Assembly: GCF_900115685.1 (NCBI RefSeq)
Contig: NZ_FOXJ01000004.1
Span: 270,975-334,974, forward strand
Origin: Variovorax sp. 770b2
GTDB taxonomy: Bacteria > Pseudomonadota > Gammaproteobacteria > Burkholderiales > Burkholderiaceae_C
Reading direction: 5' to 3'
DNA length: 64,000 nucleotides
A program made the translations under genes and the position numbers. Below are positions 8,163 to 16,283 of this stretch, piece by piece; position 1 is the stretch's first letter; every line of letters starts with the position of its first letter. The notes under the pieces are model-generated. The model saw only the letters and a program-made list of their open reading frames with translations. It had not been told where the DNA came from and did no database searches.

Positions 8163-9311
8163 ATGACACGCCAGGAACCCGCACGCTATATCGATCCCCG
8201 CACCGGCCGGTACCACGAGCTCACCGAACGCCGCTGGCGCTCCGACGACGGCAATCCGATGATGGTGACGCCGCTGGCCGGCATCACCCGTGACGACATC
8301 GATGCGCGCGAGCGCTCGGTGTGGCGCTATCGCGCGGCGCTGCCCGTGGCGATCGACAAGCCGGTGAGTTTGGGCGAAGGCTGTACGCCGCTGGTGCAGA
8401 AGCGCTGGGGCGCGTTCGAGCCGCACTTCAAGCTCGAATGGTTCAACCCGACCTGCAGCTTCAAGGACCGCGGCGCGGCCGTGATGGTGTCGTTCCTGCG
8501 CCAGCAGGGCATCGACGCGGTGCTGGAGGACAGCTCGGGCAACGGCGGCGCGGCCATCGCCGCGGCAGGCGCGGCGGCGGGCGTCAGGGTCAAGGTGCTC
8601 GCGCCCAGCTACACGCCGGCGCCCAAGGTGGCGCAGATCCGGGCCTTCGGCGCCGAGGTGCAACTGGTGCCGGGGCCGCGCGAGGAGTCCGAATACGAGG
8701 CGGTGCGCCAGTCCGAATCGATCTTCTACGCGAGCCACAACTGGCATCCGTTCTTCCTGCAGGGCACGAAGACGCTGGCCTATGAATTGTGGGAAGACCT
8801 GGGCTTCGTCGCGCCCGACAACGTGGTGATTCCGGCGGGCGCGGGCAGCAATGTGCTGGGGTGCTGGATCGGCTTCAAGGAGCTGCTGGCCGCGGGGCAG
8901 ATCGCGAAGCTGCCGCGGATCTTCGTGGCGCAGCCGCTGAATTGTTCGCCGGTCGATGCGAGTTTCGTGGCCGGCGTGGACACGCCGGTCGACCGCATCG
9001 TGAAGCCGACGATCGCCGAAGGCACGGCCATCAAGCGGCCTGTGCGGCTGCAGGAGATTCTTCAGGCGCTGCGCGAGACGAGCGGCAAGACGGTGGCGCT
9101 GACCGAAGAGCAGATTGCCGCGGCGGTGCGCAGGCTGGCTTCGACGGGCCTCTATGCCGAGCCGACATCCGCAACGGCCGCTGCGGCCATCGAGGTGCTG
9201 GCGCAACGGGGCGACATCCGGGCCAGCGAAACCACGGTCGTGCTGCTGACGGGCACCGGCTTGAAGTCGACGCAGTTCATGACCGAGCTCTTCGGCGGCG
9301 CTGCCGCCTGA
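8163..9311 (+). CDS. Threonine-synthase-like PLP-dependent enzyme, no zinc ribbon
   Basis: Fold-type II PLP enzyme of 382 residues. K101 in CSFKDRG is the expected Schiff-base lysine, SSGNGGAAIA binds the cofactor phosphate, and a Gly-rich PAGAGSNVLG loop follows. It is paralogous to the protein at 5143 but lacks the CxxC pairs and has a different N-terminus (YIDPRTGRYHEL). The ATG at 8163 is supported by AGGAGA 7 bases upstream; longer in-frame starts would cross the operator. It converges on the OCD gene with 9 bases between stops. Likely an amino acid lyase or dehydratase rather than true threonine synthase (inference). Confidence 0.86.
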   Translation: MTRQEPARYIDPRTGRYHELTERRWRSDDGNPMMVTPLAGITRDDIDARERSVWRYRAALPVAIDKPVSLGEGCTPLVQKRWGAFEPHFKLEWFNPTCSFKDRGAAVMVSFLRQQGIDAVLEDSSGNGGAAIAAAGAAAGVRVKVLAPSYTPAPKVAQIRAFGAEVQLVPGPREESEYEAVRQSESIFYASHNWHPFFLQGTKTLAYELWEDLGFVAPDNVVIPAGAGSNVLGCWIGFKELLAAGQIAKLPRIFVAQPLNCSPVDASFVAGVDTPVDRIVKPTIAEGTAIKRPVRLQEILQALRETSGKTVALTEEQIAAAVRRLASTGLYAEPTSATAAAAIEVLAQRGDIRASETTVVLLTGTGLKSTQFMTELFGGAAA

Positions 9312-9320
9312 TCTGTCGAT

Positions 9321-10307
9321 CTACCAGGGCCAGGCGAGGCGCGTGCCTGTGCCTGTGGCGGCCGCGCGTTCGTGAAGCAGGCGAGCGACGGTCAGGTCCT
9401 GGAGGGCGAGGCCGGTCATGTCGAACACGGTGATGTCGCCCGGTGCGCGCTCGAATGAAGTCTTGCCGCTCAAGAGGTCGCCCAGTTCGGTGCTCGCGGT
9501 ATCGGGCGCCCATTGGGTTTCGCCGATCTGTTGGGCCTGCGTGCGGTCGTCGACGAAGAGGCGGGCGCGCGCCAGCAGGCCTTCGGGGAGTTCGCGCTTG
9601 CCGCGCGTGTCGGCGCCGACGCAGTTCAGGTGCGTGCCGGGTTGGACGGCTTGCAGATCGAACAGCGCGCCGCCACCCGGCGTGGCAGTGATCACGATGT
9701 CGCTCTGCGCGACCGCGGCGTTGCGGTCGGTGGCGGGCGCGATGCTGCAGCGGGCCGCGAAGTTGTCTTCGAACGCGGCGTTGCGGCCGCCATCGGCGCC
9801 GATGTAGAGAACTTCGCGCAGCGAGGGCAGCAGGCGCAGCGCGAAGTCGAGCTGGATGCGCGCCTGCACGCCGGTGCCGAAGATGCAAAGCCGCGTGCTG
9901 TCGGGCCGTGCGAGCTGCTGCAGGCCGAGCCCGCCCGCTGCGCCGGTGCGCACGGTCGTGATCGCGTTGCCGTCGATCACGCACAGCGGCCGGCCCGTGG
10001 CGGGGTCGATCAAGAGGATCGTCGCCTGGTGCGGCTCGCCGCCGCGCTGCCGGTTGGCGGGCCAGAAGCCGGCGGCCTTGAAGCCGAGCAGCCCCTGCGC
10101 CTGCACGTCGCCCGACTTGATGCCGAACACGCCGCCCGTGGAGAGGGGCTCCCGCACGACGGGGAACACGCGGCCCTCGCGGTCGCTGTGGAGAACGAAG
10201 GCCTCGCGCACGGCCTGGCGCACGTCGTCGGGGGAGAGGAGGGCGCTGACCTGGTGCTTGTCGAGCAGCAGGAGAAGTGCGTCGGCAGGCGACGTCGATG
10301 GTGTCAT
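9321..10307 (-). CDS. Ornithine cyclodeaminase/mu-crystallin family protein
   Basis: A 328-residue OCD-family protein with the NAD(P)-binding loop FGTGVQAR (about 143-150), Lys in FGIKSGD and GFKAAGF, and TVRTGAAGG. Family members are NAD(P)-dependent ketimine reductases, amino acid dehydrogenases or cyclodeaminases. Next to a PLP lyase, a plausible role is to reduce or deaminate the imine/enamine product, as in the ectoine-catabolic EutB/EutC pair or the BhcB/BhcD pair of the hydroxyaspartate cycle (family knowledge; not demonstrated here). The ATG directly abuts a palindrome containing the -10 candidate, with no ribosome-binding site, so the message may be leaderless. Confidence 0.88.
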   Translation of the reverse strand: MTPSTSPADALLLLLDKHQVSALLSPDDVRQAVREAFVLHSDREGRVFPVVREPLSTGGVFGIKSGDVQAQGLLGFKAAGFWPANRQRGGEPHQATILLIDPATGRPLCVIDGNAITTVRTGAAGGLGLQQLARPDSTRLCIFGTGVQARIQLDFALRLLPSLREVLYIGADGGRNAAFEDNFAARCSIAPATDRNAAVAQSDIVITATPGGGALFDLQAVQPGTHLNCVGADTRGKRELPEGLLARARLFVDDRTQAQQIGETQWAPDTASTELGDLLSGKTSFERAPGDITVFDMTGLALQDLTVARLLHERAAATGTGTRLAWPW

Positions 10308-10331
10308 CTGGAAATATTATCTATTTCCAGA
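10307..10331. promoter_or_regulatory. Perfect palindrome over the OCD gene -10/start region
   Basis: TCTGGAAATA (10307-10316), 5-base spacer, TATTTCCAGA (10322-10331): 10-bp perfect arms. Read on the minus strand it contains a -10-like GATAAT and ends at the ATG of the OCD gene. The half-site resembles those at 8071-8132, implying the same regulator. Confidence 0.65.
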
Positions 10332-10364
10332 CAAAAAATCAATCGAACGAGACGGCAGGCCGGA

Positions 10365-10673
10365 TCAGCGCCCCGTGTGCACCTTGATGCGGATGGTCGC
10401 CACGTCCCAGCCGCGGTTCTTGAGCCGCGTGACGAGCATGGGCGCGAGCTGGCGCAGCTTGGCGGCCGCGGCGCTGCCCTTGACCAGCAGGCACCACACG
10501 TCGCCCTCGGCGGGCCCGGCCTGCACGGCGCCGCGCATGGCCGGCGGAATCAACCCTTCCACGGCTTTCAGGCGCTCGGCGCTGTCGCGCGCGCGTGCCA
10601 TCAGGCCGCCCAGCGTGGGCGAGCCTTCTGCAGCCTGGTGCAGGCTGATGGCGGGGGCGAGGCGGCGATACAT
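10365..10673 (-). CDS. DUF721/DciA-like protein
   Basis: A small 102-residue protein of the DUF721 (DciA) family, whose founding members help load the replicative helicase DnaB. Features are an N-terminal helix beginning MYRRLAPAISLHQAA, a central basic/hydrophobic part (WCLLVKGSAAAAKLRQLAP) and the final KNRGWDVATIRIKV, typical of the domain. The start at 10673 (MYRR) is preferred; upstream in-frame sequence to 10784 lacks family similarity and runs into the secA leader. It is divergent from secA, a pairing I recall from other Burkholderiales. Confidence 0.75.
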   Translation of the reverse strand: MYRRLAPAISLHQAAEGSPTLGGLMARARDSAERLKAVEGLIPPAMRGAVQAGPAEGDVWCLLVKGSAAAAKLRQLAPMLVTRLKNRGWDVATIRIKVHTGR

Positions 10674-10703
10674 GGGTAATCCGGTAGGTCGTAACAAGAC
10701 AGC

Positions 10704-10735
10704 TAAAATGCCCGGTTTGCCGGCGTTCGCGCCGG
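10704..10735 (+). promoter_or_regulatory. Candidate secA promoter with leader hairpin
   Basis: A -10-like TAAAAT (10704-10709) is followed by CCGGCG-TTCG-CGCCGG (10720-10735), a perfect 6-bp stem with a UUCG-type tetraloop. It would sit near the 5' end of a secA leader of about 140 bases. No convincing -35 is seen. The hairpin is followed by A residues, so it is not a terminator on this strand. Confidence 0.35.
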
Positions 10736-10855
10736 AAAAAAGGCTGCTCAACGTCGAACTTGATTTCGAAACGAGCGCGCCCAACTGCTTTCACCATATC
10801 TTAGGGAATCCGGTCGCAGTGCCTGTCGTGTCAGGTGCCCGCCCATCTCCACCCA

Positions 10856-13642
10856 ATGGCAACCAACTTCCTGACCCAGATCTTCGGCAGTCGCAACGAC
10901 CGGCTCCTCAAGCAGTATCGCAAGACGGTGGAACGCATCAATGCGCTCGAACCCGAGTTCGAGAAGCTCAGCGACGACGCGCTGCGCGCCAAGACGCAGG
11001 AGTTCAAGGACCGGGTGGCCAAGGGAGAGACCCTCGACGCCCTGCTGCCGGAGGCCTTCGCCACGGTGCGCGAAGGCTCCAAGCGCATCATGAAGATGCG
11101 CCACTTCGACGTCCAGCTCCTGGGCGGCATGGCGCTGCACAACGGCAAGATCTCCGAAATGCGCACCGGCGAAGGCAAGACGCTGACCGCCACGCTGCCG
11201 GTGTACCTGAATGCGCTGTCCGGCAAGGGCGTGCACGTGGTCACGGTGAACGACTACCTCGCCAGCCGCGACGCCAAGTGGATGGGCCGGCTCTACAACT
11301 TCCTGGGCCTCACGGTGGGCATCAACCTGCCGCAGATGCCGCGCGAGGAAAAGCAGGAAGCCTACGGCAGCGACATCACGTACGGCACCAACAACGAATA
11401 CGGCTTCGACTACCTGCGCGACAACATGGTGTACGAGCCGGGCGACCGGGTCCAGCGCGTGCTGAACTTCGCGATCGTCGACGAGGTCGATTCGATTCTG
11501 ATCGACGAGGCCCGCACCCCGCTGATCATCAGCGGCCAGGCCGAAGACCACACCGACCTTTATCTGGCCATCAACAAGGTGGTGCCCCTCCTGACCAAGC
11601 AGGAAGGCGAAGCCGACCCCCGCACGGGCGAGGGCGTCACGGTGCCGGGCGACTTCACGGTCGACGAGAAGACGCACCAGGTGTTCCTGACCGAAGACGG
11701 CCACGAGAACGCCGAGCGCATCCTGGGCGAGTTCAAGCTGCTGCCCGATGGCGCGTCGCTCTACGATCCGGCCAACATCACGCTGATGCACCACCTGACG
11801 GCGGCGCTGCGCGCACGCCATCTCTACCACCGCGACCAGCATTACGTGGTGCAAGAGGGCGAAGTCACCATCGTGGACGAGTTCACCGGCCGCCTCATGA
11901 CGGGCCGCCGCTGGAGCGACGGCCTGCACCAGGCCGTGGAAGCCAAGGAAGGCGTCGAGATCCAGGCCGAGAACCAGACGATGGCCTCGATCACCTTCCA
12001 GAACTACTTCCGCCTGTACGGCAAGCTGGCCGGCATGACCGGCACGGCCGACACCGAGGCCTACGAGTTCCAGGAAATCTACGGCCTCGAGACGGTCATC
12101 ATCCCGCCCAACCGCATCAGCAAGCGCGAAGACCAGCTGGACCGCGTCTACAAGACGACGCGCGAGAAGTACGAGGCCGCCATCCAGGATATCCGCGAGT
12201 GCTACGAGCGCGGCCAGCCGGTGCTGGTGGGCACCTCGTCCATCGAGAACTCCGAAATCATCGACGGCCTGCTCACGCAGGCGGGCCTGCCGCACCAGGT
12301 GCTCAACGCGAAGCAACACGCGCGCGAAGCCGACATCGTGGCGCAGGCCGGCCGCACGAAGATGATCACCATCGCGACCAACATGGCCGGCCGCGGCACC
12401 GACATCGTGCTGGGCGGCAACATCGAGAAGATGATCGAGGCGATCGAGACCGACGAAGGCCGCGACGAAGCGACCAAGCAGGTCGACATCGCGCATGTGC
12501 GGGAGGAATGGACCAAGGACCATGAATTCGTCAAGTCGCTCGGCGGCCTGCGCATCATCGCCACCGAACGCCACGAATCGCGCCGGATCGACAACCAGCT
12601 GCGCGGCCGTTCGGGCCGCCAGGGCGACCCGGGCTCCTCGCGCTTCTACCTGAGCCTGGACGATCCGCTGATGCGCATCTTCGCGGGCGACCGCGTCAAG
12701 GCGATCATGGACCGCCTGAAGATGCCCGACGGCGAGGCCATCGAGGCCGGCATCGTCACCCGCAGCATCGAGAGCGCGCAGCGCAAGGTCGAGGCGCGCA
12801 ACTTCGATATTCGCAAGCAGTTGCTCGAGTACGACGACGTCTCGAACGACCAGCGCAAGGTGATCTACCAGCAGCGCAACGACATCCTGGACGCGGGCGA
12901 CCTCACGGCGCAGATCGCCGCGCTGCGCGAAGGCTGCTTCATGGACCTGGTGCGCCAGTACGTGCCCACCGAATCGGTCGAGGAGCAGTGGGACCTGGAA
13001 GGCCTGGAGAAGACGCTCTTCACCGAGTGGGGCCTGGACATGCCGCTCAAGAAGGAGGTCGAGGCGTCCGACGCGATCTCCGACGAGGACGTGCTGGAGA
13101 AGGTGGTCAAGGCCGCCAACGAGACCTTCGACGCCAAGCTGGCGCTGATCGGCCAGGAGAACTTCACCCAGTTCGAGCGCATGGTGCTGCTGCAGAGCAT
13201 CGACACCCACTGGCGCGAACACCTGGCTTCGCTCGACTACCTGCGCCAGGGCATCCACCTGCGCGGCTATGCGCAAAAGCAGCCCAAGCAGGAATACAAG
13301 CGCGAGGCCTTCGAGCTCTTCGGCCAGTTGCTGGACTCGGTGAAGAACGAAGTCACGCGCCAGCTCATGACGGTGCGCGTGCAGTCGGGCGAGCAGCTCG
13401 AGGAAGCCGCCGAAGCGATGGAAAGCCGCGGCGAGAACGTGGCCAACATCACCTACAGCGCGCCGACCGAAACGGGCGAAGTGGAAGTGCGTGTCGACGA
13501 GGAAAACCAGCGCCGCATCGCCGCTGCCGGGCTGGGTGCGCTGAGCGCCGAGGCTGCCGCCTTTGCCCGCGTCGGCCGCAACGACCCATGCCCTTGCGGC
13601 AGCGGCAAGAAGTACAAGCAGTGCCACGGCAAGCTGAGCTGA
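10856..13642 (+). CDS. secA: Preprotein translocase ATPase SecA
   Basis: A 928-residue SecA, the ATP-driven motor that pushes unfolded preproteins through SecYEG at the inner membrane. It shows nucleotide-binding motifs MRTGEGKT (about 102-109) and DEVDSILIDEARTP (about 208-221), the second ATPase domain with TNMAGRGTDI, and the C-terminal zinc-binding SEC-C motif NDPCPCGSGKKYKQCHG (about 909-925) that contacts SecB. The start MATNFLTQIFGS at 10856 matches the family; the in-frame codon at 10835 would add seven unrelated residues. No secM-like gene precedes it. Confidence 0.98.
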   Translation: MATNFLTQIFGSRNDRLLKQYRKTVERINALEPEFEKLSDDALRAKTQEFKDRVAKGETLDALLPEAFATVREGSKRIMKMRHFDVQLLGGMALHNGKISEMRTGEGKTLTATLPVYLNALSGKGVHVVTVNDYLASRDAKWMGRLYNFLGLTVGINLPQMPREEKQEAYGSDITYGTNNEYGFDYLRDNMVYEPGDRVQRVLNFAIVDEVDSILIDEARTPLIISGQAEDHTDLYLAINKVVPLLTKQEGEADPRTGEGVTVPGDFTVDEKTHQVFLTEDGHENAERILGEFKLLPDGASLYDPANITLMHHLTAALRARHLYHRDQHYVVQEGEVTIVDEFTGRLMTGRRWSDGLHQAVEAKEGVEIQAENQTMASITFQNYFRLYGKLAGMTGTADTEAYEFQEIYGLETVIIPPNRISKREDQLDRVYKTTREKYEAAIQDIRECYERGQPVLVGTSSIENSEIIDGLLTQAGLPHQVLNAKQHAREADIVAQAGRTKMITIATNMAGRGTDIVLGGNIEKMIEAIETDEGRDEATKQVDIAHVREEWTKDHEFVKSLGGLRIIATERHESRRIDNQLRGRSGRQGDPGSSRFYLSLDDPLMRIFAGDRVKAIMDRLKMPDGEAIEAGIVTRSIESAQRKVEARNFDIRKQLLEYDDVSNDQRKVIYQQRNDILDAGDLTAQIAALREGCFMDLVRQYVPTESVEEQWDLEGLEKTLFTEWGLDMPLKKEVEASDAISDEDVLEKVVKAANETFDAKLALIGQENFTQFERMVLLQSIDTHWREHLASLDYLRQGIHLRGYAQKQPKQEYKREAFELFGQLLDSVKNEVTRQLMTVRVQSGEQLEEAAEAMESRGENVANITYSAPTETGEVEVRVDEENQRRIAAAGLGALSAEAAAFARVGRNDPCPCGSGKKYKQCHGKLS

Positions 13643-13671
13643 CGTCCCGAACCTTTCATTGAGAGAACCCC

Positions 13672-14901
13672 ATGCCCGTGAACCTGTCCGCCCCTGATCC
13701 CGCCGCCTTGTTCGCGGTGTCCGGCGTTCGCATCGGCGTGGCCGAAGCGGGCGTGCGAAAGGCCAACCGCAAGGACCTGACCGTCGTGCTGATCGACGAA
13801 GGCTCGGCGGTCGGCGGCGTGTTCACCCAGAACCGCTTCTGCGCGGCGCCGGTGCAGGTCTGCCGCGACCACCTGGCCGCCAACTACGGCATCCGCGCGA
13901 TGGTGATCAACACCGGCAACGCCAATGCGGGCACCGGCGAAGACGGGCTGATGCGCACGCGCTCCACCTGCATCGCGCTCGCGCGCAAGCTGGACATCGC
14001 GCCCGAGCAGATCCTGCCGTTCTCCACGGGCGTGATCATGGAGCCGCTGCCGGTGGACCGCATCGAAGCGGGCCTCCCCGCCGCACTGGCCGACGCTTCC
14101 GAAAATCATTGGGCACGTGCCGCCGAAGGCATCATGACCACCGACACGATCCCCAAGGCGTTCAGCCAGCGGGTCCAGATCGGCGGCGCCACCCTCACCA
14201 TCACCGGCATCAGCAAGGGCGCCGGCATGATCCGCCCGAACATGGCGACCATGCTGGGCTTCATGGCGACCGACGCGAAGATCGATCCGTCGCTGATCCA
14301 GCCGCTCGCGAAACGCCTGGCCGATGGCTCGTTCAACCGCGTGACCATCGACGGCGACACCTCGACCAACGATTCGTTCGTCGTCATCGCCACGCAGAAG
14401 GCGGCGCACGCGACCATCACCTCGCTGGACTCGGCCGACGGGCAGGCGCTCGTGGCGGCCATGCAGGACGTGGCGCGCCTCCTGGCGCAGGCCATCGTGC
14501 GCGACGGCGAAGGCGCGACGAAGTTCATCACCATCCAGGTCGAAGGCGGGCGCGATGCCGCCGAGTGCAAGCAGGTGGCCTACGCGATCGCCCATTCGCC
14601 GCTGGTGAAGACCGCGTTCTACGCCAGCGATCCGAACCTGGGCCGCATCCTGGCCGCCGTCGGCTATGCGGGCATTGCCGACCTCGACCAGACCGGCATC
14701 GACCTGTTCCTGGACGACGTGCACGTGGCGATCAAGGGCGGTCGCAACCCGGCGTACCGCGAGGAAGACGGCCAGCGCGTGATGAAGCAGAGCGAGATCA
14801 CGGTGCGCGTGGCCCTTGGCCGCGGCAATGCCAGCGAAACGGTGTGGACCTGTGACTTCAGCCACGAATACGTGACCATCAACGCCGACTACCGGTCATG
14901 A
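13672..14901 (+). CDS. argJ: Bifunctional glutamate N-acetyltransferase/N-acetylglutamate synthase ArgJ
   Basis: A 409-residue ArgJ of the arginine pathway. It transfers acetyl from N-acetylornithine to glutamate and can also use acetyl-CoA. The precursor self-cleaves before a conserved threonine, here T193 in NMATMLGF, after the SKGAGMIRP motif; N-terminal HTGNANAGTG-like sequence (INTGNANAGTG) builds the active site. It lies 30 bases after secA with GAGAGA upstream of the ATG, and its stop overlaps the next start (ATGA at 14898), so it is cotranscribed with the DUF815 and mutT genes. Confidence 0.97.
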   Translation: MPVNLSAPDPAALFAVSGVRIGVAEAGVRKANRKDLTVVLIDEGSAVGGVFTQNRFCAAPVQVCRDHLAANYGIRAMVINTGNANAGTGEDGLMRTRSTCIALARKLDIAPEQILPFSTGVIMEPLPVDRIEAGLPAALADASENHWARAAEGIMTTDTIPKAFSQRVQIGGATLTITGISKGAGMIRPNMATMLGFMATDAKIDPSLIQPLAKRLADGSFNRVTIDGDTSTNDSFVVIATQKAAHATITSLDSADGQALVAAMQDVARLLAQAIVRDGEGATKFITIQVEGGRDAAECKQVAYAIAHSPLVKTAFYASDPNLGRILAAVGYAGIADLDQTGIDLFLDDVHVAIKGGRNPAYREEDGQRVMKQSEITVRVALGRGNASETVWTCDFSHEYVTINADYRS

Positions 14902-15773
14902 ACGAGCAGTTCCAGAAGCTGATCGAGCGCGCCGAGCAGCTCATTACCCGCATCGAATCGATCCTGCCGCAGCCGCTGTCAGCGCCAGCGGACTGGAACG
15001 CCTCCATCGCCTGGCGCTACCGCCGCCGCAACTCCGGCCACGGCGTGCTGGAGCCGGTGAAGCACGTGGCCACGATGGCGCTCGATTCGCTCAAGGAAAT
15101 CGACGTCCAGAAGGAAAAGATCGAGCGCAACACGCGCCAGTTCGTCGAAGGCAAGCCGGCCAACAACGTGCTGCTGACGGGTGCGCGCGGCACGGGCAAG
15201 TCGTCGCTGATCCGCGCCTGCCTGCAGGCCTATGCGCCGCAGGGCCTGCGCCTCATCGAAGTGGACAAGGCCGAGCTGGTCGACCTGCCCGACATCGTCG
15301 AGGTGGTGTCGCAGCGTCCGGAGAAGTTCATCGTCTTCAGCGACGACCTGAGCTTCGACGAGGGCGAGCCGGGGTACAAGGCGCTCAAGTCGATCCTGGA
15401 CGGGTCGATCGCCGCGTCGACGCCCAACGTGCTGATCTACGCGACCAGCAACCGGCGCCACCTGCTCCCCGAGTACATGAAGGAAAACCTCACGTACACC
15501 CACACCGACGATGGCGAGGTGCATCCGGGCGAGGTGATCGAGGAGAAGATTTCGCTGTCCGAGCGCTTTGGCCTCTGGGTGAGCTTCTATCCCTTCAGCC
15601 AGAACGAATACCTCACGATCGTGGGCCAGTGGCTCTCGTCGTTCGGCGTCGATGCGGCCGCCATTGCGGCGGCAAGGCCCGAAGCGCTGGTCTGGGCGCT
15701 GGAGCGCGGCTCCCGCAGCGGCCGCGTGGCCTACCAGTTCGCCCGCGATTACGCGGGGCGGAGCAACGCGTGA
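14898..15773 (+). CDS. DUF815 family P-loop ATPase
   Basis: A 291-residue AAA-type ATPase of the DUF815 family. Walker A is LLTGARGTGKSS (about 93-103), a Walker B-like segment is KFIVFSDDLSFDE, and a sensor-like ATSNRRHLLPE follows. The biochemical role is uncertain. In betaproteobacteria it commonly sits between argJ and mutT, as here, with overlapping start and stop codons on both sides. It may be an AAA remodeller or regulator (inference). Confidence 0.92.
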   Translation: MNEQFQKLIERAEQLITRIESILPQPLSAPADWNASIAWRYRRRNSGHGVLEPVKHVATMALDSLKEIDVQKEKIERNTRQFVEGKPANNVLLTGARGTGKSSLIRACLQAYAPQGLRLIEVDKAELVDLPDIVEVVSQRPEKFIVFSDDLSFDEGEPGYKALKSILDGSIAASTPNVLIYATSNRRHLLPEYMKENLTYTHTDDGEVHPGEVIEEKISLSERFGLWVSFYPFSQNEYLTIVGQWLSSFGVDAAAIAAARPEALVWALERGSRSGRVAYQFARDYAGRSNA

Positions 15774-16228
15774 GCGCAGCAGAGAACGGCGCGCGCAAGC
15801 ACACCGAGGTCGCGGTCGGCGTGCTGATCCGCCTGGCCGACGACGCCCTGTTGCTCTCGACCCGGCCCGAAGGCAAGGCCTATGCGGGCTACTGGGAGTT
15901 TCCGGGCGGCAAGATCGAAGCCGGCGAAACGGTCGAAGAGGCCCTGCGGCGCGAACTGCAGGAAGAGCTCGGCATCACCATCGAAGGCGCCTCGGTCTGG
16001 AAGGTCACCGAGCACGACTATCCGCATGCGCTGGTGCGCCTGCACTGGTGCAAGGTGACGGCCTGGACCGGCGAGTTCGAGATGCGCGAAGGCCAGGCGA
16101 TGGCATGGCAGCAACTGCCGCTGGACGTGGCGCCGGTGCTGCCGGGCGCGCTGCCGGTGCTCGAATGGCTGGTGCAGGAGCGCGGCCTGCCCGCATCGGC
16201 GGCGCTGGCTGTCTCGACCCTGGCCTGA
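15770..16228 (+). CDS. mutT: MutT-like Nudix hydrolase (8-oxo-dGTP diphosphatase)
   Basis: A 152-residue Nudix hydrolase. The Nudix box GxxxxxExxxxxxxREUxEExGU is complete at about residues 47-69 (G47, E53, R61-E62, E65-E66). It follows a VGVLIR beta strand and WEFPGGKIEAGE, as in MutT, which removes oxidised dGTP from the nucleotide pool. The GTG start at 15770 overlaps the stop of the ATPase gene (GTGA), supporting translational coupling. Exact substrate specificity cannot be read from sequence alone. Confidence 0.9.
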   Translation: MSAAENGARKHTEVAVGVLIRLADDALLLSTRPEGKAYAGYWEFPGGKIEAGETVEEALRRELQEELGITIEGASVWKVTEHDYPHALVRLHWCKVTAWTGEFEMREGQAMAWQQLPLDVAPVLPGALPVLEWLVQERGLPASAALAVSTLA

Positions 16229-16283
16229 TGTGGGCGACCGGCCGGCACGACGGCCGCACATCGCCCGAGGCCTGAACCCGAAG

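Noticed and set aside
10720..10735. Terminator between DciA-like gene and secA
   Set aside because: The stem is good, but it is followed by A residues on the plus strand and preceded by T residues on the minus strand, the wrong order for either direction.
10704..10855. SecM-like leader peptide before secA
   Set aside because: The frame opening at 10708 has no early stop and simply runs out of frame into secA; no arrest-peptide motif seen.
10748..13627. 959-codon open frame antisense to secA
   Set aside because: Shadow of secA; no recognisable domain and biased composition.
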